A stretch of 64,000 nt of DNA. Origin: Stutzerimonas stutzeri (GTDB lineage Bacteria > Pseudomonadota > Gammaproteobacteria > Pseudomonadales > Pseudomonadaceae). The notes below the pieces were generated by a model. It was not told where the DNA came from. It was given only the letters and a program-made list of their open reading frames with translations, and did no database searches. The stretch is taken from NCBI RefSeq assembly GCF_002890895.1, contig NZ_POUL01000014.1, positions 1 to 64,000 of the forward strand, in the 5' to 3' direction. Below are positions 43,124-52,526 of this stretch, one piece after another. Each line of letters begins with the position of its first letter. The first letter of the stretch is position 1. Made by a program: the position numbers and the translations under genes.

Positions 43124-44662
43124 TCAGTCCTCCCACAGCTGGACGGTCTGGATGATGTCGCGGCGGTTGGCCTTCTTGGCGCCGAACATGTTGGTGTCCG
43201 AGGCGCCCGAGCAACCGCTGCCGAAGCTGAAGCCGCAACCGGAACGCTCGGCGAAGGCGTCGCTCATGGCCTCTTCGCGGTGCGCGGTCGGGATCACATA
43301 GCGGTCCTCGTAGTTGGCGATGGCGAGATAGCGGTACATGTCCTCGACCTGGGCCACCGACAGCCCGACGCTGTCCAGTACCTCAAGGTCCTGCACGCCA
43401 TCGACCTGCTCGGCGCGCTTGTAGGCACGCATGGCGAGCATGCGCTTGAGGGCAAGCTTGACCGGCTCCTCGTCGCCCGCGGTGAGCAGGTTGGCCAGGT
43501 AGCGCAGCGGAATGCGCAGGCTGTCGACGTCTGGCAGCACGCCGTCCATGCTGACGTGTCCGGCCGCCGCGGCGTTCTGGATTGGCGACAGCGGCGGCAC
43601 GTACCACACCATCGGCAGCGTGCGGTATTCAGGGTGCAGCGGCAGGGCCAGCTTCCAGTCGACGGCCATCTTGTATACCGGCGACTTCTGCGCGGCTTCG
43701 ATCACCGACATCGGTACGCCATCCTTGAGCGCCTGCTCGATGACCTTCGGATCGGACGGGTCGAGGAAGATCTCCAGCTGCTTCTTGTAGAGGTCCTGCT
43801 CGTTGACCGTGCTGGCTACTTCATGGATGCGGTCGGCGTCGTACAACAGTACGCCGAGGTAGCGGATGCGGCCGACGCAGGTCTCGGCGCAGACGGTCGG
43901 CATGCCAGCCTCGATGCGCGGGAAGCAGAAGATGCACTTCTCGGATTTGCCACTCTTCCAGTTGAAGTAGATCTTCTTGTACGGGCAGCCGCTGATGCAC
44001 ATGCGCCAGCCGCGGCACTTCTCCTGGTCGATGAGAACGATGCCGTCCTCCTCGCGCTTGTAGATCGCCCCGCTCGGGCAGGACGCGGCGCAGGTCGGGT
44101 TCAGGCAGTGCTCGCACAGGCGCGGCAGGTACATCATGAAGGTGTTTTCGTACTGCCCGTAGATGTCGGCCTGGACCTTGTCGAAGTTCTTGTCCTTGCG
44201 CCGCTTGGCGAACTCGGTACCGAGGATTTCCTCCCAGTTCGGACCCCACTCGATCTTCTCCATGCGCTGACCGGAGATCAGCGAGCGCGGCCGGGCCACT
44301 GGCTGATGCTCGGAGATCGGCGCGGTGTGCAGGTTCTGGTAGTCGAAGTCGAACGGCTCGTAGTAGTCGTCGATGGTCGGCAGGTCCGGGTTGGCGAAGA
44401 TGTTCGCCAACACCCGGAACTTGCCACCGATGCGCGGGTTGATGGTGCCGTCGCCATTGCGCACCCAGCCACCCTTCCACTTGTCCTGGTTTTCCCACTC
44501 TTTCGGGTAGCCGATGCCGGGCTTGGTCTCGACGTTGTTGAACCAGGCGTATTCCATGCCTTCGCGGCTGGTCCAGACGTTCTTGCAGGTGATCGAGCAG
44601 GTGTGGCAGCCGATGCACTTGTCCAGGTTCAGGACCATGCCCACTTGTGAACGAATTTTCAT
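43124..44662 (-). CDS. narH: Respiratory nitrate reductase beta subunit NarH
   Basis: Iron-sulfur subunit of 512 residues that carries electrons from NarI to NarG. Cysteine groups are 'CIGCHTCSITCKNVW', 'CEHCLNPTCAASCPSGAI', 'CRGWRMCISGCPYKKIYFNWKSGKSEKC' (Trp in one group gives the [3Fe-4S]) and 'CVGRIRYLG'. A near-identical start sequence (MKIRS) occurs again at a 30-codon frame just upstream, which overlaps this start as ATGA. Confidence 0.95.
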   Translation of the reverse strand: MKIRSQVGMVLNLDKCIGCHTCSITCKNVWTSREGMEYAWFNNVETKPGIGYPKEWENQDKWKGGWVRNGDGTINPRIGGKFRVLANIFANPDLPTIDDYYEPFDFDYQNLHTAPISEHQPVARPRSLISGQRMEKIEWGPNWEEILGTEFAKRRKDKNFDKVQADIYGQYENTFMMYLPRLCEHCLNPTCAASCPSGAIYKREEDGIVLIDQEKCRGWRMCISGCPYKKIYFNWKSGKSEKCIFCFPRIEAGMPTVCAETCVGRIRYLGVLLYDADRIHEVASTVNEQDLYKKQLEIFLDPSDPKVIEQALKDGVPMSVIEAAQKSPVYKMAVDWKLALPLHPEYRTLPMVWYVPPLSPIQNAAAAGHVSMDGVLPDVDSLRIPLRYLANLLTAGDEEPVKLALKRMLAMRAYKRAEQVDGVQDLEVLDSVGLSVAQVEDMYRYLAIANYEDRYVIPTAHREEAMSDAFAERSGCGFSFGSGCSGASDTNMFGAKKANRRDIIQTVQLWED

Positions 44663-44751
44663 TGTGCAGCCTCCACAACCGGCGCCTTGATCTTCAGAGC
44701 GGGCATGGTCCGGGGACCATGCGCTGCCACCTCGGGTGAACGAATCTTCAT
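44659..44751 (-). CDS. Small 30-residue ORF between narG and narH
   Basis: This frame starts MKIRSPEVAAHG, has a good AGGA 8 bases upstream within the narG 3' end, and ends overlapping the narH ATG (ATGA). Its first five residues equal those of NarH (MKIRS), suggesting duplication of the narH start region. It could be a short peptide, a leader that couples translation of narG and narH, or a relic. It has no recognisable domain. Confidence 0.5.
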   Translation of the reverse strand: MKIRSPEVAAHGPRTMPALKIKAPVVEAAQ

Positions 44752-44761
44752 GGCCTATTCC

Positions 44762-47700
44762 TCAGATGTCTTGCGGCAGGGGTTGCGGCAGGTCATTGCC
44801 GTTCGGGCCGTCGAGCCAGTCGACCTTGGCCATCTTGCGTACCACGACGAATTCGTCGCGGTTGCAACCCACGGTGCCGTAGTAGTTGAAGCCGTACGCC
44901 TGCTGGGCGTAGCCACCAATCATGTGGGTGGGCTTGAGCACCACGCGGGTCACCGAGTTGTGGTGGCCGCCGCGGGTCTTGGTGGTCTCGCTGCCGGGCA
45001 CGTTCACGATGCGTTCCTGGGCGTGGTACATCATCACCATGCCTTCCATCACGCGCTGGCTGACCACCGCACGGGCCGTCAGGGCGCCGTTGGCGTTGAA
45101 GCACTCGATCCAGTCGTTGTCCTCGATGCCGGCCTTCTTGGCGTCGATTTCGCTCATCCACACGATCGGGCCGCCACGGCTCAGGGTGAGCATGATCAGG
45201 TTGTCCGAGTAGGTGCTGTGGATGCCCCACTTCTGGTGCGGAGTGATCCAGTTGAGGACGATCTCGGTATGGCCGTTGCTCTTCTTGCCCTTCACGTAAT
45301 CGATGGTGCGGGTGTTGATCGGCGGCCGGTAGCTCATCAGCTGCTCACCGAAGGCCTGCATCCAGGGGTGATCCTGGAAGAACTGCTGGCGGCCGGTGAT
45401 GGTGCGCCACGGGATGAACTCGTGGACGTTGGTGTAGCCGGCGTTGTACGACACATGCTCGTCTTCCAGGCCTGACCAGGTCGGGCTGGAGATGATCTTG
45501 CGCGGCTGCGCCTGGATGTCACGGAAGCGGATCGCCTCATGCTCCTTGGGCAGCGCCAGGTGGCTGTGGTCGCGGCCGGTGAATTCCGACAGCGCGGCCC
45601 AGGCCTTCACCGCCACGTGGCCGTTGGTTTCCGGCGCCAGACTGAGGATGACCTCGGCCGCGTCGATGGCCGACTCGATCTGCGGACGCCCCTGGCTGAC
45701 GCCCTCGTCGCGCACCTTGTAGTTCAGCTCGCCGAGGAAATCGACCTCAGCCTGGGTGTTCCAGTTGATGCCCTTGCCGCCGTTGCCGAGCTTGTCGAGC
45801 AGCGGGCCGAGGGAGGTGAATTTCTTGTAGGTGGCCGGATAGTCGCGCTCGACCACTGCCATGTTCGGACAGTTCTTGCCCGGCTGCGGATCGACGCCAG
45901 CGGTTTTCCAGTCGGTGCCGCCAAACGGCTGAGCCAGTTCGCCGGGGCTGTCGTGCAGCAGCGGTACGGTGACCAGATCCTTCTCCACCCCCAGGTGACC
46001 TTCGGCCATCTTCGAGAAGGCCTTGGCGATGCCCTTGTAGATCTCCCAGTCCGAACGCGCTTCCCACGCCGGGTCGATGGCAGCCGACAGCGGGTGGATG
46101 AAGGGGTGCATGTCCGACGTGTTCATGTCGTCCTTCTCGTACCAGGTCGCAGTCGGCAGGACGATGTCGGAGTACACGCAGGTCGAGGACATGCGGAAGT
46201 CGAGGGTGGTGACTAGGTCGAGCTTGCCAATGGCGCCGTCGTCCTGCCATTCGGCTTCGAGCGGCTTGAAGCCGTCGCGCTTGCCGAGGTCCTCGTTCAT
46301 CACGCCGTTCTTGGTGCCCAGCAGGTACTTGAGCATGTACTCGTGGCCCTTGCCCGAGCTGCCCAGCAGGTTGGAGCGCCAGATGAACATGTTGCGCGGG
46401 AAGTTTTCCGGGCTGTCCGGCTGCTCGCAGGAGAAGCGCAGCGAGCCGTCCTTGAGCGACTGGGTGACGTAGTCCACCGGCGACAGGCCGGCCGCTTCGG
46501 CATCACGGCAGATCTGCAGCGGGTTGCGGTTGAGCTGCGGCGCGCTGGGCAGCCAGCCGGCGCGTTCGGCACGGATGTTGTAATCGAGCATGTGCTCGGG
46601 GAACTGCGATTTGTCGGCCAGCGGCGAGAGCACTTCGTGAATGCTCATCTTCTCGTGGCGCCACTGCGAGCTGTGGTTGTAGAAGAAGCTGGTGCCGTTC
46701 ATCTGCCGCGGCGGACGGCTCCAGTCGAGGCCGAACGCCAGCGGCAGCCAGCCGCACTGCGGACGCAGTTTTTCCTGGCCGACGTAGTGGGCCCAGCCGC
46801 CACCGGTCTGGCCGACGCAGCCGCACAACATCAGCATGTTGATCAGGCCGCGGTAGTTCATGTCCATGTGGTACCAGTGGTTCATCGCCGCACCGACGAT
46901 GATCATGGAACGGCCATGGGTCTTGTCGGCGTTATCGGCAAATTCGCGGGCGATCTGGATCGCCTTCTCACGCGCCACACCGGTGATGACTTCCTGCCAG
47001 GCCGGGGTGCCCGGCACGCTGGCATCGTCGTAGCTCTTGGCGACATTGCCGCCCCCCAAACCACGGTCGATCCCCAGGTTGGCGGCCATCAGGTCGAACA
47101 CGGTGGCGACCTTGGTGGTGCTGCCGTCGGCCAGGGTGATGCTGCGCACCGGCACGCGGCGCAACTGGATGCTTTCGCCTTCGGCGTGCTGGAAGTGCTC
47201 GTGGAGGATGCCGCCGAAGTACGGGAAGGCGACCTCGGCCGTCTCGCCGCCCTCGATCTGGGTCAGGGCGAGGTCAACGTCGCGGCCGTCCTTGCCTTCG
47301 CGGGCTTCGATGTTCCACTTGCCCTTCTCGCCCCAGCGGTAGCCGATGGAGCCCAGCGGCGAGACCAGCTCGCCGGTGCTGCCGTCGACGGCGATGGTCT
47401 TCCACTCGGGGTTGTTGTCCTGCCCGAGGTTGTCGGCGAGGTCCGAGGCGCGCAGGAAACGGTCGGCGATGTAGCTGCCGTCCTTCTCGTTCAGGCGCAC
47501 CAGCACCGGCATGTCGGTGTAGCGCTTGGCGTAGTCGCGGAAGTACGCGCTCGGCGTTTCGAGGTGGAATTCCTTGAAGATGACGTGGGCGAACGCCTGG
47601 GCCAGGGCGGCATCGGTGCCCTGTTTGGGGTTGAGCCAGAGGTCGGTGAGCTTGGCGACTTCGGCGTAGTCCGGGGTGATGGCGACGGTCTTGGTGCCCT

Positions 47701-48517
47701 TGTAACGGACTTCGGTAAAGAAGTGCGCGTCCGGGGTACGGGTCTGCGGGACGTTGGAGCCCCAGGCGATGATGTAGTTGGAGTTGTACCAGTCGGCCGA
47801 CTCCGGCACGTCGGTCTGCTCGCCCCACACCTGTGGCGAGGCGGGCGGCAGGTCGCAGTACCAGTCGTAGAAGCTCAGGCACACACCACCGATCAGCGAC
47901 AGGTAACGGCTACCGGCCGCGTAGGAAACCATCGACATGGCCGGGATTGGCGAAAAGCCGATGACGCGGTCCGGGCCGTACTGCTTGACGGTATAGACGT
48001 TGGCGGCGGCGATGATCTCGTTGACCTCTTCCCAGCTGGAACGGATGAAACCGCCCATGCCGCGCTTGCTCTTGTAGGACTCAGCTTTGGCCTTGTCCTC
48101 GACGATGCTCGCCCAGGCGTCGACCGGGGTCATGCTGCGCCGCGCCTCACGCCACAGTTTGAGCAGCGGTTTGCGCACCTTGGGGTATTTCAGGCGGTTG
48201 GCGCTGTAGATGTACCAGCTGTAACTGGCGCCGCGCGGGCAGCCGCGCGGCTCGTGGTTGGGCAGGTCGTTGCGGGTGCGTGGGTAGTCGGTCTGCTGGG
48301 TTTCCCAGGTGATCAGGCCGTTCTTCACGTAGATCTTCCAGGAGCACGAACCGGTGCAGTTCACCCCATGGGTGGAGCGCACGATCTTGTCGTACTGCCA
48401 GCGCGAGCGGTAGACGTTCTCCCAGTCGCGGGATTCGATGCGGGTTTCGCCATGACCGTCGGCGAACTCGCCTTGCTTCCTGTTGAAGAAGCGCAGTTGA
48501 TCGAGCAAGTGGCTCAT
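44762..48517 (-). CDS. narG: Respiratory nitrate reductase alpha subunit NarG
   Basis: Catalytic subunit, 1251 residues, with molybdo-bis(MGD) and an N-terminal [4Fe-4S] cluster. The cluster set starts 'HGVNCTGSCSWKIYVKNGLITWE' (His plus Cys ligands) and continues 'EPRGCPRGASYSWYIYS'. Other family stretches are 'YIIAWGSNVPQTRTPDAHFF', 'GRSMIIVGAAMNHWYHMDMNYRGLIN' and 'THGVN'. It reduces nitrate to nitrite at the cytoplasmic face of the membrane. No Tat signal, as usual for NarG. It follows the two transporters and precedes narHJI. Confidence 0.96.
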   Translation of the reverse strand: MSHLLDQLRFFNRKQGEFADGHGETRIESRDWENVYRSRWQYDKIVRSTHGVNCTGSCSWKIYVKNGLITWETQQTDYPRTRNDLPNHEPRGCPRGASYSWYIYSANRLKYPKVRKPLLKLWREARRSMTPVDAWASIVEDKAKAESYKSKRGMGGFIRSSWEEVNEIIAAANVYTVKQYGPDRVIGFSPIPAMSMVSYAAGSRYLSLIGGVCLSFYDWYCDLPPASPQVWGEQTDVPESADWYNSNYIIAWGSNVPQTRTPDAHFFTEVRYKGTKTVAITPDYAEVAKLTDLWLNPKQGTDAALAQAFAHVIFKEFHLETPSAYFRDYAKRYTDMPVLVRLNEKDGSYIADRFLRASDLADNLGQDNNPEWKTIAVDGSTGELVSPLGSIGYRWGEKGKWNIEAREGKDGRDVDLALTQIEGGETAEVAFPYFGGILHEHFQHAEGESIQLRRVPVRSITLADGSTTKVATVFDLMAANLGIDRGLGGGNVAKSYDDASVPGTPAWQEVITGVAREKAIQIAREFADNADKTHGRSMIIVGAAMNHWYHMDMNYRGLINMLMLCGCVGQTGGGWAHYVGQEKLRPQCGWLPLAFGLDWSRPPRQMNGTSFFYNHSSQWRHEKMSIHEVLSPLADKSQFPEHMLDYNIRAERAGWLPSAPQLNRNPLQICRDAEAAGLSPVDYVTQSLKDGSLRFSCEQPDSPENFPRNMFIWRSNLLGSSGKGHEYMLKYLLGTKNGVMNEDLGKRDGFKPLEAEWQDDGAIGKLDLVTTLDFRMSSTCVYSDIVLPTATWYEKDDMNTSDMHPFIHPLSAAIDPAWEARSDWEIYKGIAKAFSKMAEGHLGVEKDLVTVPLLHDSPGELAQPFGGTDWKTAGVDPQPGKNCPNMAVVERDYPATYKKFTSLGPLLDKLGNGGKGINWNTQAEVDFLGELNYKVRDEGVSQGRPQIESAIDAAEVILSLAPETNGHVAVKAWAALSEFTGRDHSHLALPKEHEAIRFRDIQAQPRKIISSPTWSGLEDEHVSYNAGYTNVHEFIPWRTITGRQQFFQDHPWMQAFGEQLMSYRPPINTRTIDYVKGKKSNGHTEIVLNWITPHQKWGIHSTYSDNLIMLTLSRGGPIVWMSEIDAKKAGIEDNDWIECFNANGALTARAVVSQRVMEGMVMMYHAQERIVNVPGSETTKTRGGHHNSVTRVVLKPTHMIGGYAQQAYGFNYYGTVGCNRDEFVVVRKMAKVDWLDGPNGNDLPQPLPQDI

Positions 48518-48620
48518 TGGTTATTTCTCCTCACTCCGGTTGCGAACCACGGGCCCGACCGGTCGGCTTATCAATCTCGGCTGGCCGATCTCTGGGACCG
48601 GCGCATCAGGGGTAGAAACG

Positions 48621-50108
48621 TCAGGACGCAAGCTTCTGGCGGGCCTCCAGTTCGCGGTCCACGCTGGACACGTAGTACTCGTCGGAGAACGCACCCTCGG
48701 GCTCCTTCAGCCAAAGCAGGCAGAGCCCGAAGCTGACGAACGCACCGGCGGCAATCACCATGAAGAACTGCGAGGGGGTCACGAAGGTGTAGAGGGTCAG
48801 GTAGCAGACGGCGCCAACGTTGCCGTAGGCCCCGGCCATGCCGGAGATCTGCCCGGTAACCCGGCGCTTAATCGAGGGGATGATTCCGAAGGTCGCGCCC
48901 TCGGCGCCCTGGACGAACATCGAGCAGGCCACGGTGATGGCGACGGCGACGATCAGCGGCCAGGACGCGTTCATCAGCCCCATCAGGAAGAACCCGACGG
49001 CGATGCCGAGCATGTAGGCGAGCATGACGAAGCGGCGGTTGCCGAAGCGGTCGGAGACCAGCCCGCCCATGGGCCGCGCCACCAGGTTCACGAAGGCGAA
49101 GGAGGCAGCAATGATGCCCGCCGTGGTCGGGGTCAGGCCCCAGGTCAGCTCGAAGAACATCGGCAGCATCGACACCACCGCCAGCTCCGCACCAAAGTTG
49201 GCGAAGTAGGTGGAGTTCAGCGCGGCCACGGTGTTGAAGGGGTACTTGTCGTCTTCCGGCACACCCTTCTTCAGGATCGGTATGTTGACCCGCAGGATCT
49301 GCACCACCTGGAAGATCACCACCAGCGCGATCACCGAGTAGCAGATCGCCGCGCCGGTCGCCCCCAGGTAACCCAGCCCCTCGATGCGCCAGACCAGGAT
49401 CCCCAGCACGCCGACCATAGGGATGGTCCAGACGATCAGCTTGATCATGTCGGCCCAGGTGCTGACTTCCAGCGCGCTGGCCTTGTGCGGCTTGCGGTGG
49501 ATGGTGCCGACCGGGCCGTCGGTGAGCGCGAACCAGTAGTACACGCCGTAGACGGCCATGATGATCGCCGAGCTGGCGATCGCCCAGCGCCAGCCTTCCG
49601 GGCCACCGAAGGCATGGATGGCGATGGCCGGCAGGCTCATGGCGGCAGCGGCTGAACCGAAGTTGCCCCAGCCGGCGTAGAAGCCTTCGGCGAAACCGAT
49701 GTCCTTTGGCTTGAACCACATGGCGGTCATATGGATGCCAACCACGAAGCTGGCGCCGATGGAGCCGAGGATCAGCCGCGACACCAGCAGCTGGGTGCGG
49801 CTGTCACCAAAGGCGAAGAACAGCGCGGGCGCCGCCATCGTCACCAGCAGCACCGAGAACACCCGGCGCGGCCCCCAGTGGTCGAGCGCCATGCCGACCA
49901 GGATGCGCGCCGGGATGGTCAGCGCCACGTTGGCGATGGCGAACAGCTTGAGGTCTTCGGGCGTGAGCCAGTTCACGCTTTTCAGCATGCTGGAGGCCAG
50001 CGGCGCCATGCCGAACCAGACGAAGAAACAGATGTAGAAGGCAATCCAGGTCAGGTGCAGGGCCCGGATCTCGGGGCGCTTCCATTCGAACAGCGTAGAA
50101 ACTCTCAT
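48621..50108 (-). CDS. Nitrate/nitrite MFS transporter (NarK1-type)
   Basis: A 495-residue major-facilitator protein with about 12 membrane segments. The nitrate signature is recognisable in 'GWGNFGSAAAAMSLPAIAIHAFGG' and 'GAYGNVGAVCYLTLYTFV' (the two G-rich nitrate-signature regions of the NNP family). It resembles the type I nitrate/proton symporter branch more than E. coli NarK. The ATG at 50108 has GAGGAG upstream. It is the third gene of the nar operon. Confidence 0.88.
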   Translation of the reverse strand: MRVSTLFEWKRPEIRALHLTWIAFYICFFVWFGMAPLASSMLKSVNWLTPEDLKLFAIANVALTIPARILVGMALDHWGPRRVFSVLLVTMAAPALFFAFGDSRTQLLVSRLILGSIGASFVVGIHMTAMWFKPKDIGFAEGFYAGWGNFGSAAAAMSLPAIAIHAFGGPEGWRWAIASSAIIMAVYGVYYWFALTDGPVGTIHRKPHKASALEVSTWADMIKLIVWTIPMVGVLGILVWRIEGLGYLGATGAAICYSVIALVVIFQVVQILRVNIPILKKGVPEDDKYPFNTVAALNSTYFANFGAELAVVSMLPMFFELTWGLTPTTAGIIAASFAFVNLVARPMGGLVSDRFGNRRFVMLAYMLGIAVGFFLMGLMNASWPLIVAVAITVACSMFVQGAEGATFGIIPSIKRRVTGQISGMAGAYGNVGAVCYLTLYTFVTPSQFFMVIAAGAFVSFGLCLLWLKEPEGAFSDEYYVSSVDRELEARQKLAS

Positions 50109-50122
50109 GTTGAGCTCCTCAC

Positions 50123-50581
50123 TCAGGGGCAGGCTTGAATCAGGACCGGGCAAGGCGCCCGGCGGGCCAGGAAGGCGCTGACGCTGCCGAAGGTCATGTA
50201 GTCGAGCTCGTCGACCAGCAGATTCAGCGAGCGGGAGATGAAGCCGCCGTCCGGTTCGTTGGAATGCCGCGCGATGACCAGCAGGTCGGGCTTCTTGTGC
50301 TCGGCGGCCTTGAGAATCATCTTGCGGGCGTCCCCTTCGGCCAGCATCACGTCGACGTCCAGGCCGAAAGCACTGACCTTGGCCGCCGCCTCCTGCAGGA
50401 AGGCCTGAAATTCGCGGCGTTCACGCTCGTAGAGCTCGGCCGCCGAATCGCTGGTATCGCGGGTGTCTTCCACCACCCCGATCAGCATGATCAGGGGGTT
50501 GAGCGGACCGAACATCTCGAGGGTGGCGTCCAGGGCTTTCCTGGCGTTACGCGAGTTGTCGTAGGCAAGCATGATGTTCAT
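50123..50581 (-). CDS. Universal stress protein UspA family
   Basis: A 152-residue cytoplasmic USP domain. 'MNIMLAYDNSRNARKALDATLEMF' starts the alpha/beta fold, and 'MTFGSVSAFLARRAPCPVLI' resembles the G-S-V-(A/S) end of the ATP-binding motif. The preceding 'LLVIARHSNEPDGGFISRS' is a degenerate G-x-R/H-G-region. It lies between two nitrate transporters, as seen in other denitrifying pseudomonads, and may help survival without oxygen. Confidence 0.88.
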   Translation of the reverse strand: MNIMLAYDNSRNARKALDATLEMFGPLNPLIMLIGVVEDTRDTSDSAAELYERERREFQAFLQEAAAKVSAFGLDVDVMLAEGDARKMILKAAEHKKPDLLVIARHSNEPDGGFISRSLNLLVDELDYMTFGSVSAFLARRAPCPVLIQACP

Positions 50582-50596
50582 GGCGGCTCTCCGGAC

Positions 50597-52198
50597 TCAG
50601 GGGTTCTTCACGTAGGCGTTGGGGCGCAGGTAGAAGCACCAGTTGAGGATCAGGCACAGCGCGTAGAACACCGCGAAGCCGTACATAGCCACTTCCGGGG
50701 TGCCCGCCTTGACCTGTTCGCCGATCACAATCGGGGCGACGAAGGAGCCGTAGGCGGCGACCGCGGAGGTCCAGCCGAGTACCGGGCCGGCCTTCTCGCG
50801 GTCGTAGATGACGCCAATGGTGCGAAAGGTCGAGCCGTTGCCGATGCCGCTGGCGGCGAACAGCACCAGGAACAGCACCAGGAACAGGAAGAAGTACTCT
50901 TCAGGCTGGGCCGAGCCGTAGGCCTGCTGCATCACGTAGCCGGCCGCGACCGAGGCGCCAACCATGACCACCGAGATCACCTGGGTGACGATGGAGCCGC
51001 CGACCTTGTCGGAAATCCAGCCGCCCAGCGGGCGGATCAGGGCGCCAATGAACGGCCCGATCCAGGCGTAGGTCAGCGCACTCGGTGCGTTGGGGTTGGC
51101 GACGCGGGTCACCACGCCATCAGCGCCGACCTCATTCATGAACCCAAAGATCACCGTGATCGACAGCGGCAGCGCCATGGAGAAGCCGATGAACGAGCCG
51201 AAGGTCAGGATGTAGAGAACGCTCATCGACCAGGTGTGCTTGTCGCGGAAGATCGCAAACTGGCGCTTGATGTTCGGGCTGATGCTGCCCGGCAGCAGGC
51301 GCAGCATGCCGAGCGTCGCGCCGATGGTCAGCAGCATCACGCCCCACATATTCAGCACGCCGAGGCCAGTCGGCGCAGGCAGGTAGAGGTACAGGCCGAC
51401 GGCGGCGGCGAAAAAGGCCACGGCGTAGAGACCAAGAATCTTGCCGAAGGCGTTCAGCGGGTAACCCGGCGTCGGCGAGATCACCAGCAGGTTGTTCATG
51501 CCGAACCAGCCGGCGAAAGCCAGCGGCACCAGGAACAGCAGCCAGACCCAACCGCCATTCTGAATCCAGGTATCGGTTCCGGCAGGAATGCCGCCGATCA
51601 AGGTGCCGCTGTCCTTGACCAGTGTCATCGGGTCGCCGGCGATAAAGCCGAACACACCGGCAGTCATCACCAGAGGGATCAGGATCTGCATGGTGGTGAC
51701 ACCGAAGTTACCGAGGCCGGCGTTGAGGCCCAGGGCCAAACCCTGCTGGTTCTTCGGGAAGAAGGTGCTGATGTTGCTCATCGAGCAGGCGAAGTTGCCG
51801 CCACCGATACCGGAGAGGAAGGCCAGCAGCTGAAAGACCCACAGCGGCGTGTCCTGGCTCTGCAGGGCAATGCCCGCGCCGGCGGCAGGAATCATCAGCA
51901 GCGCAGTGGTCAGGAAGATGGTGTTGCGCCCGCCAGCGATGCGGATCATGAACGACGCTGGAATGCGCAAGGTGGCGCCGGTGAGGCCGGCGATGGCGGT
52001 CAGGGTGAAAAGCTCGGCGGGCGCGAAGGGAAAGCCCAGGTTGAGCATCTGCACCGTGACGATGCCCCACATCAGCCAGATGGCGAAGCCCATCAGCAGG
52101 CTCGGAATGGAAATCCACAGATTGCGATTGGCGACCCGCTTGCCAGTGGTGTCCCAGAAGATCTGGTCCTCCACGTCCCACTTTTCGATATTGCTCAT
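50597..52198 (-). CDS. narK: Nitrate/nitrite transporter NarK (E. coli NarK-like, type II)
   Basis: A 533-residue 12-segment MFS protein. The stretch 'GGGNFACSMSNISTFFPKNQQGLALGLNAGLGNFGVTTMQ' is the first nitrate-signature region and matches E. coli NarK closely, as does the start 'WDVEDQIFWDTTGKRVANRNLWISIPSLL'. This points to nitrate/nitrite exchange. The second signature is near 'GIGNGSTFRTIGVIY'. The ATG at 52198 has AGGA upstream; the frame extends further but without support. It is the first gene of the nar operon, behind the ANR and NarL boxes. Confidence 0.9.
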   Translation of the reverse strand: MSNIEKWDVEDQIFWDTTGKRVANRNLWISIPSLLMGFAIWLMWGIVTVQMLNLGFPFAPAELFTLTAIAGLTGATLRIPASFMIRIAGGRNTIFLTTALLMIPAAGAGIALQSQDTPLWVFQLLAFLSGIGGGNFACSMSNISTFFPKNQQGLALGLNAGLGNFGVTTMQILIPLVMTAGVFGFIAGDPMTLVKDSGTLIGGIPAGTDTWIQNGGWVWLLFLVPLAFAGWFGMNNLLVISPTPGYPLNAFGKILGLYAVAFFAAAVGLYLYLPAPTGLGVLNMWGVMLLTIGATLGMLRLLPGSISPNIKRQFAIFRDKHTWSMSVLYILTFGSFIGFSMALPLSITVIFGFMNEVGADGVVTRVANPNAPSALTYAWIGPFIGALIRPLGGWISDKVGGSIVTQVISVVMVGASVAAGYVMQQAYGSAQPEEYFFLFLVLFLVLFAASGIGNGSTFRTIGVIYDREKAGPVLGWTSAVAAYGSFVAPIVIGEQVKAGTPEVAMYGFAVFYALCLILNWCFYLRPNAYVKNP

Positions 52199-52290
52199 TG
52201 GTCGATCCTCTTGGCGCCAAGACACCCGGCCGGCAAACGCAGCGGGTTCAGGAATGGCTTGCACGCTAAGCGGGGGGGATCGATCCGAAT

Positions 52291-52304
52291 TTGACTGTGG
52301 TCAA
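52291..52304. promoter_or_regulatory. ANR/FNR-type box of the nar operon
   Basis: TTGAC-TGTG-GTCAA is a symmetric FNR-family site, one base per half off the ideal TTGAT-N4-ATCAA. It lies 93 bases upstream of the narK start, at a suitable place for oxygen-responsive activation of the operon. Confidence 0.75.
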
Positions 52305-52341
52305 CACAGGGTGAATGGCGATTTGCCACACACCCTCTAAC

Positions 52342-52357
52342 TACCTCTTGCGAGGTA
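52342..52357. promoter_or_regulatory. NarL 7-2-7 binding site
   Basis: TACCTCT-TG-CGAGGTA is an inverted pair of NarL heptamers (TACYYMT consensus) separated by two bases; only the last base of the second heptamer is off. It lies about 52 bases beyond the ANR-type box in the narK-narX divergent region, consistent with nitrate control by NarL encoded downstream of narX. Confidence 0.72.
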
Positions 52358-52526
52358 TCCCTATCTCAACAATAAAAATGTCATTGAATCAGCAGGTTAG
52401 GTAGTGGCGCCGGCCAGCGGTGGCGCCTCAGAGGAGGGTTCAAAAGCATTGGAGGTACGCTCTCACCCGTGGTCAGCGCAACCGACCAGGCGCAGAATGG
52501 GGCATCGCCTGACCGTCGAGCCGAAC

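Noticed and set aside
43055..44650. 531-codon frame opposite narH
   Set aside because: Antisense to narH, whose Cys clusters are intact.
46343..48736. 797-codon open frame opposite narG
   Set aside because: It is antisense to an unmistakable narG and its product has the Arg/His/Val-rich look of a shadow frame in GC-rich DNA; no domain seen.
50135..52294. 719-codon frame opposite the universal stress and NarK genes
   Set aside because: Antisense to clear genes; composition (His, Asp, Arg, Gln rich) marks it as a shadow.
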